Origin: Papilionanthe hookeriana x Papilionanthe teres
Lineage: Eukaryota; Streptophyta; Magnoliopsida; Asparagales; Orchidaceae
NCBI GenBank assembly: GCA_022702705.1
Contig: CM040424.1
Location: forward strand, 77,441,452 to 77,505,451
DNA: 64,000 bases
Direction: 5' to 3'
In this document: piece by piece, positions 57,750-64,000 of the stretch
How the letters are laid out: every line of letters starts with the position of its first letter
How positions within the stretch are numbered: the first letter of the stretch is position 1
The notes under the pieces: generated by a model
The model's input: only the letters and a program-made list of their open reading frames with translations
The model's database searches: none
Told to the model about the DNA's origin: nothing
Program-made: the position numbers and the translations under genes

Positions 57750-58975
57750 GGGCAGCAATAATTGCAACCCTATGCAGCATACTTTCCACCAGTTCAGCAT
57801 TCAATGGGAAATACTCCACTCACCGGGCTCTTTCTCAGTAATGAAACCATTCCCCTACCAAGACAAGACACCAATCTCCTTGACATTACAAGTTATACTC
57901 ATCCTTCTCATGCAGCTCACCTGACACCGCCCTGCCTTACTATCGCTTCTACTAATATCATTGGTGATGAGTTATGACGTCTCATTTAGAAAGAGTTCCC
58001 TCTAGCTAAAAGGGATTGCTTCCCTGATCACCACAACTTCCAAGAATCCTCTCCTTTGGTTGTCATGGTTCTCTGACACCCTATCCCAGTGAGTTTTAAA
58101 CTCCATAATATTGATGCCTACGAAGGGGTAACTGACCCATACAAGCATGTCAACCATAATTAAACTATCATGCACAATCATTATGCCTTTAATGTGCTTC
58201 TCTGTCAAGTTTTTCCTGAGCATCTCAAGGTTCAAGCTCACACATAGTTCTACTCCCTCCTTGGGGGCACCATCAACACCTTCAATGAGCTTGTCTGATT
58301 TTATGTAAAGCAGTTCATACCAAATAGAATGACCATTAAAGATTCATCCCGCTTATCGGGAGTTCGGCAGAATGAGGGGGATGCAGGTTCTCCACTGAAG
58401 CCTACCAGATTCCTGGAGTGGATCCATAGCTAATGAGAGGAATCTTTCTTGGAGGGCTTCGCCCAGTAGCTTTCTACTCATCATTGAGGTCATCAGTGCA
58501 CACATGGGACAGTTCGCTCTTAAACTAATCTTTTCCATCCCGTCGAATCTAAAATCTCTACAGAGGAGGTCATCAGTGCACACAAGGAACAATTCGAATA
58601 ATTAAGGAGTAAGCACAAGAATATGGCCGAGGATACTAATTAAATCTCACAAAGGAAAAAATTTTGGCCCACAAGGGAACTGTGAGTCTCAATAAGAAAA
58701 AGAATACACACTACTCAACACATCACGTGTCAACACCCTAATGGCCATCAAGGATGAAGAGTTTGTTAAGTGGCCAAGGCCATTAAGAAATTCAGATGGT
58801 GAAGAAGAGTCTCAATATTTTTATTTCCACCAAGCAAATGGGCATTCAATAGAAAATTATTTTCAATTAAAGGAAAAAAATGAATGGTTGATACACCATG
58901 TTCACCTGAGTCGATTCTTACAAGAAATATGTGATAGGAACGAGAAGAAAATTGTTGGAGTTATCAAATGAGAAA
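57750..58975 (+). pseudogene. Tat/Ogre-type Gypsy gag remnant
   Basis: Plus-strand reading gives NIDAYEGVTDPYKHVNH (near 58110), then VFPEHLKVQAHT-FYSLLGG (near 58215) and TINTFNELV-FYVKQFIPNR (near 58270), the conserved retrotransposon gag core. The downstream part IKDEEFVKWPRPLRNS then ENYFQLKEKNEWLIHHVHLS (58741-58960) matches the gag C-terminal region of plant Tat-lineage elements. Several in-frame stops. No pol follows; tandem repeats begin at once. Confidence 0.75.
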
Positions 58976-59109
58976 CATAACTCTAAATTATCTTATTTGA
59001 GTAAAAAACTTGAATTTTAACTCTTAATCTTGTTTTTATATTTTAAAAAATTATCATTTAGTGAAATCTTCTTATTCTCTCATGAATTGTTTGGTTGAAA
59101 GTCCATTCG

Positions 59110-59665
59110 AGATCAAGCGACAGATAGAGTCTCCATTCTTACTCCTAGAAGTCAAGCCCAAGAGGCAAGACTTAATGAGAAGATCCGACATCCCTAGAAT
59201 TCAAGCCTAAGATGCAAGACTCAATAAAAATCTACCATGACCCTGAAAGTCAAGCCCATTAGGTAAGACTCAATGGGAAGATCAATTACCCCTAAAAGTC
59301 AAGCCCAATAGGTAAGACTCAATAGGAAGCTACATGCCCTTAGAAATCAAATCCAAGAGGCAAGTCTTAGTGGGAATATTCGGTATCCCTAAAAGTCGAG
59401 CTCAAGAGGCAAGCCTTAATAAGAAGCTACCTTGCCCCCCGTGAAAGTCAAGCCCAAGAGGCAAGACTCGATGGAAAAATACGGTATCCTGGAAGTTGAG
59501 GCCAAGAGACAAGACTCGACGGGAAGCTGTCATGCCCCTGGAAGTCAAGCCCAAAAGGTAAGACTCAATGGGAAGATATGGTAACCATGGAAGTCGAGCC
59601 CAAGAGATGAAACTCAATGGAAAGCTACCATTCCCTAGAAGATGAGCCCAAGAGACATATCTCTA
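59110..59665. repeat. Tandem repeat, about 57-62-bp unit, about nine copies
   Basis: Unit: aagtcaagcccaagaggcaa then gactcaatgggaagatc, with variable spacers such as taccatgcccct. Lies immediately downstream of the Gypsy gag remnant. Confidence 0.8.
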
Positions 59666-59739
59666 TGGGAAGCTAGCAGTGGACATGGTGTTCACTAGAA
59701 AGACTCCAAGAAAGCAAGTGTTTGATAGGGTCTCCACTC

Positions 59740-60035
59740 AAATATCTCAGAAGGCTACAAGCCTCGGAAGACACCAGTACATTAAAGAACTCAAAAGGCT
59801 AGAAGCCTCATAAGACACAGATGCATAAAAGAGCTCAGAAGACTGCAAGCCTCATAAGACACATGTACATTAAAAACCTTATAGTGCTACAAGCCTCAGA
59901 AGACACATTTACATCAAAGGGCTCAGGAGGTTGTAAGCCTCAAGAGCCACATGTACATGAAAGACCTAGAAGACTACAATCCTCAAAAAGCACCAACGCA
60001 TTTCAAGCTCTCAGAAGACACAAGTCTTAGAAGAT
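59740..60035. repeat. Tandem repeat, about 55-bp unit, about five to six copies
   Basis: Unit: gctcagaagactacaagcct then cagaagacacatgtacatta. It follows the previous array with a gap of about 75 bp. Confidence 0.75.
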
Positions 60036-61206
60036 AGACTCCCAATAGGGTACATGATTCTTTTTTTATAAAGTATAAGTGCAAACTTTAATTACATAAT
60101 TCTACATGATTGTGAAGTCATGACATCCCAAATGAGGGCACATAACAATTCAGAGCAAGACCAAATTTTTATTGTATCAAGTTGGAGAAAAACGTACAGA
60201 CAAACATAGTATCACAATATACAAAAGCCGCACCAAGCAATTGAAAGACTGCAAAGATCAACAAGAGCTACAACAAATCAGCTTATCTTCGAGGCGAGTC
60301 GATATCGCCGCCTCAAAATTTCAAAACTTCTGTTAGGCAGTGATGAAGACCACATTCTTCCTCATCTCTTTTGTCTATTTATAGACTAAAAAATCTCTCA
60401 TATTGATGATAAAAATAATTAAACTAATAATAAAAACAACAGAAATTACATTATTTTTCTCAATTTTCTCAATTTTCTTACCTTATGGCCTTCCGCTTTT
60501 TTCATTTCAAATTCACAAGAAAAAAATTATTTTATAAAAAGAAAAGGAAATCTATTTCACATTTCTTTTGTTGGCCCATCCATTCAAACTCGTTAAATTT
60601 GCACTTTTTGGGCTGGCCCATCCATCCTGCTGGCCCGCATAGCTCAACTAATCTGCAAATATTAAGAACAGACGGTAAGCAATGCTGAATATAAGAACTA
60701 ATGATGATTAATAAAATGAAATTCAAAGTAAAATCTAAAGAGAAGCGGGAAATTGGTAGCACAGTTTTAACAAGATTTAGCCATTGATTTAACCTAAATT
60801 CAATCGAAGATGCAGAAGCTCACGAGCGATGATGAATAAATCCGTGTTTCACCCGGATTTAGTAAATCAGGATTTACGTCAGGGAAGAGACTGAACGCCA
60901 GAAAATTCATTTTAATGATAGTATTGGATTTAATCTTCGATTCTCTTTCCCTTGTTTCGTCTGATGTGTAACGTAAATCTAGATTTATCAGATCCGACTG
61001 TGAGGCGAATTAAACGGATTTACTCCATTGTTGTTTGTGTGCTTCATCTTCGTCTCGAGCTTGCATGATTTGGCATATTTGATAGATTGTGTTTATCACG
61101 ACGCTTCGTCGCATCATTACACAACAGTAAGGAGGGATATTGAGATTGACAGAAAGTTTCCTTGAATTCTCCTCCATCTTCGGAGCACCGGTGCTTTCAT
61201 TGAGGG
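60036..61206. other. Repeat-derived DNA, no gene recognised
   Basis: Only short biased ORFs on both strands. The words ggatttagtaaatcaggatt near 60855 resemble the Tourist-like interiors at 41.5-42.4 kb. Confidence 0.4.
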
Positions 61207-61442
61207 ATTATTCCATACGGAACATGCACGCAGCTGCTGCGTGCAGAATAACCCCCCAATAATTTCAATTTGAGGTTATTGGAGGATTATTCACAGGTTA
61301 TTATGTATTAAATAAATATTGAGTTATTTGCAGGTTACTGTACGGATTCCATTTTAGAGTTATTCATAGATTATTATGAGGGTATTGCATAGTTATTATG
61401 AGTTGCGTGAGGATTTTGGGTGCGGATTCCGTATGGAATAAT
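61207..61442. mobile_element. MITE with ATTATTCCATACGGAA ends
   Basis: Left ATTATTCCATACGGAA is mirrored at the right by TTCCGTATGGAATAAT; about 236 bp. The interior is rich in gaggttatt/ttattatgagg words in opposite orientations, like the element at 35392-35683. A small perfect palindrome, gcacgcagctgctgcgtgc, lies at about 61227-61245. Confidence 0.65.
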
Positions 61443-61654
61443 TTCACGCGTACATTATGACATATTAGCTTGCTTTTCTTTTGTTTTTTTTAAATTCATT
61501 TTATTTATTATCAACATTTTGTTCTTTTGAAAATAAACAGCCTCTTTGAATTATATTCACTGTTGTTAATTGGCTCTTTAACATCTTTGGAGATTAATTA
61601 ATTTTGTTTTACAACATCTGTGTTGATATAATTCAAAAGTTCAACATTATCCAA

Positions 61655-62150
61655 AAGAACCAACAACAAGAACAACAAACCTTTATCCCACTAAGTGGGG
61701 CCGGCTACTTGAATCATTTTTCTCGGATGTGTCCCGTTGAGTGTCATATTTTCATTTATGTCTAATAAATTAAGATTGTTTATTATAAGTCGATCTAAAA
61801 TATCTAGTTCCAACAATGTGCCCAAGTCTTTCTAGTTCCAACTCTGCCTTTCTTAACATAAGTCGATCTAAAATATCTACTCTCCTAACTAGATCATCAG
61901 AAGGTCGATGTTTAATGTGATCAAATCATCTAAGACGACTCTCTAATTTTGTTCTCCACTGGAGCTACGCCAACCTTATCACAGAAATATTCATTTCACA
62001 TTTTTTTCTCTTAATTGCAAAGCCACTCATCCACCTAAGCATTCTCTTCATTCTCTTCTCGACAACTTTTAACTTAGTTTTATGCTTCTCTTTCCATCTT
62101 CTTCTTGACTGTCGAGTAGCCACCGCTACCTCCTTCTACGTATCAAGAGC
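61655..62150 (-). mobile_element. 5'-truncated LINE (L1-type) 3' end, second copy
   Basis: The plus strand starts aacaacaagaacaacaaacc, then tttatcccactaagtggggc. The minus strand reads RRPSDDLVRRVDI (near 61910-61870) and RMLRWMSGFAIKRK (near 62045-62005). Same subfamily and orientation as 27925-28380. Confidence 0.7.
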
Positions 62151-64000
62151 ATCAAAGGTTGTCCGATCCTCCTCGGTCATTCGACCGAAAGCGTTTGGTT
62201 GAAGCATCCGATTGACAGTGTTCGTATCAAGATATTGTTGGACTAATAGCTGACGGCCCTCGACATCATTATGTTCCACCAACACTCTCGTTGGCACTTT
62301 CTTGTTTATTTTGGTCATAGCTTAGCCAAATAGGGTTGTTTGGATTTACAACCCCCGGAGGAAGAGCCCACTTAGAAATGTGACTTACAATTCTTCACCT
62401 TATTTTCCAGCCCCGACGGTTAGAATTTTATACTCATGGCAACCGCACAAACCCATTTAGGTCGATCTAGGATGAAAACAAAAAGCTGAAAAGGTCAACA
62501 GAGCATCGGAGCTTCGACCGATGGCAGAAAGCGATGAAGTTCATGATAGCCGCTACGGAGTTAGGCAACATTTGGGTAGGGATGACATCATAATGGACGA
62601 AGATGGCAAGCAACTCCGAGCAAAAAGATAGTCTGAGGACGTACTGAAACTAATTCTTATAAAAGACAAGGTGTACACAATACAGTGTGGTAGCTCGGTT
62701 GTTCTCGCCAGTGACACGAAGCTTGATGGTGGAATTCAATCTTCGATCAATCCATTTCTCTGCGAGTCATCCACGATCGATCATTTAGCTCAACAGATGA
62801 CAACTCACTGATAGAAAATCATGAAGTTTACTTGCTCAACCGAGTGAAGTTGTCCAAGAAAACCTGCAAGGCCAAAGTTGACCAAACCACAGGTATGTCC
62901 AAAGATGACTAAATGATACAAGAACAATCCACTCAACTAGAAACGAGATAAAATGGTATCCGAACCAACTACCACAGAGGAGGGCCTATCCAAGGAAGAT
63001 CTTGTTCCCCAATATCTCCAATTATCCCAATGACACCTAGAGACTTCTCATCAAACATCCAAAATTGACAGCTGAATCATATCAACCAACCGACCCCATA
63101 TCGTTCAAACTCAGTCGATCAAATTGATCTCATCCAACAGAGTTGATCCTACTGACTAGAAGAAGACTAAAGACGATTGGTCATGTTAAAAACTAGTCCC
63201 GCAACAACCTCATATATATAAACTATGAGTAATATCCCAGTACAGAAACCTTTAAACTAAAATGTCACATCATCATATTACACTCTTACGTGTAAATAAA
63301 GGCATCATTTTATGAATAAAAGATAATTAACATGATTGATTACAACACATTACTATTTTCTCTCTCTCATTCTCTTTCTCTTTATTCACGCTGATCGATT
63401 AAAACATTTTTTAAAGATTATTAACACTAATAAAGTTCTTTTAAGAAATAAATAAGCCATTATCTCTCTTATCACTATTGTATTCTAGTAAAGTGGATTA
63501 TAAAAAAAAAAGTAGTTTAAAACGCAGTCAAAATCAAATTTTATAATACCAAATTAATTTAACCAAGTCCCTAATACCTATAGCTAATATCTAGAGTTTA
63601 AAAATAAGAAGCAAAAAAGCAATTGAAAAATACCATTTGTCAACCATCAATCACTAACTCCTTCAATATTTTGTTGTAATGAATCATATATTTTTCAGTA
63701 CGTCATTAATTAACTTTTAGTGCTTTTTATCTAAAATATTTATATATTTAGTTTCCTTTTCTTATTTATTAAATATCTTTGAAAGTCAATTTTGAAACAG
63801 CTATCTGTTTTAAAGTCTTTTTTTTTAGGTAATTATCTTTCAGGCAGATATTTTGTAGTTATTTAGAATATTCTGACTTTATATTCATCAGAATAATCTT
63901 ATTATGATATTTTTTCTGTAAATTATATATAAAACAACATAGTATTTACTATTTAATGATGCATTTTATATGGCAAATCTTTATCACTTTTTAATTTATT
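62151..64000. other. No gene recognised
   Basis: 62151-63200 has mixed composition with no supported ORF. A 60-aa minus-strand ORF at 62136-62318 partly overlaps the LINE end and is not called. 63200-64000 is AT-rich. Confidence 0.45.

Overview
The window is nuclear DNA from a flowering plant. The evidence is GT-AG introns that join plant-specific protein families (NAC, TIP aquaporin, chloroplast L9, Q-type C2H2 zinc finger), very AT-rich intergenic DNA, many MITEs, Copia/Gypsy/LINE remnants and CT/TA microsatellites. I cannot name the species from sequence alone. All recognised host genes are on the + strand.

Layout. 728-1353: the last two exons of a PHD-finger/acyltransferase (IDM1-like) gene that starts before the window. 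1943-3064: an intact 373-codon ORF derived from a Mutator-like (MULE) transposase, keeping the DNA-binding domain and zinc knuckle but lacking the catalytic core. 5909-33014: one NAC transcription factor gene of five exons. Exons 1-4 lie at 5909-8193, and exon 5, which encodes the C-terminal membrane anchor, lies at 32623-33014. The two parts are joined in phase across a 24.4-kb intron. That intron holds a decayed Copia element (10865-15748), GC-rich LTR-like modules in opposite orientations (about 17.0-26.3 kb), a decayed antisense Gypsy pol with a LINE end nested in it (26.8-30.2 kb), a Harbinger-type element (31526-32548) and several MITEs.

33.0-36.8 kb: MITEs, including one with long terminal inverted repeats and an internal tandem array, then a TIP5-like aquaporin gene with an apparent frameshift near its C-terminus (35981-36812). 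37043-45896: the chloroplast ribosomal protein bL9c gene, rebuilt here as six exons. Its 7.5-kb second intron carries a non-autonomous Copia element with a 5-bp target duplication, and a duplicated empty copy of the target site lies beside it. 46-51 kb: intergenic DNA with MITEs and microsatellites. 51305-52081: a single-exon two-finger C2H2 (ZAT-type) repressor-like gene.

52614-54506: a tandem array of a miniature LTR retrotransposon (TRIM) with ten LTRs. 54.5-64 kb: no convincing host gene; MITEs, several degenerate tandem arrays, a Tat/Ogre-like Gypsy gag remnant and a second antisense LINE 3' end.

The host genes are functionally unrelated (chromatin/transcription, vacuolar transport, plastid translation, stress transcription). 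The dominant theme is repeats expanding and reshaping their introns. One AT-rich MITE family has about 15 full or partial copies and makes up most of bL9c intron 5.
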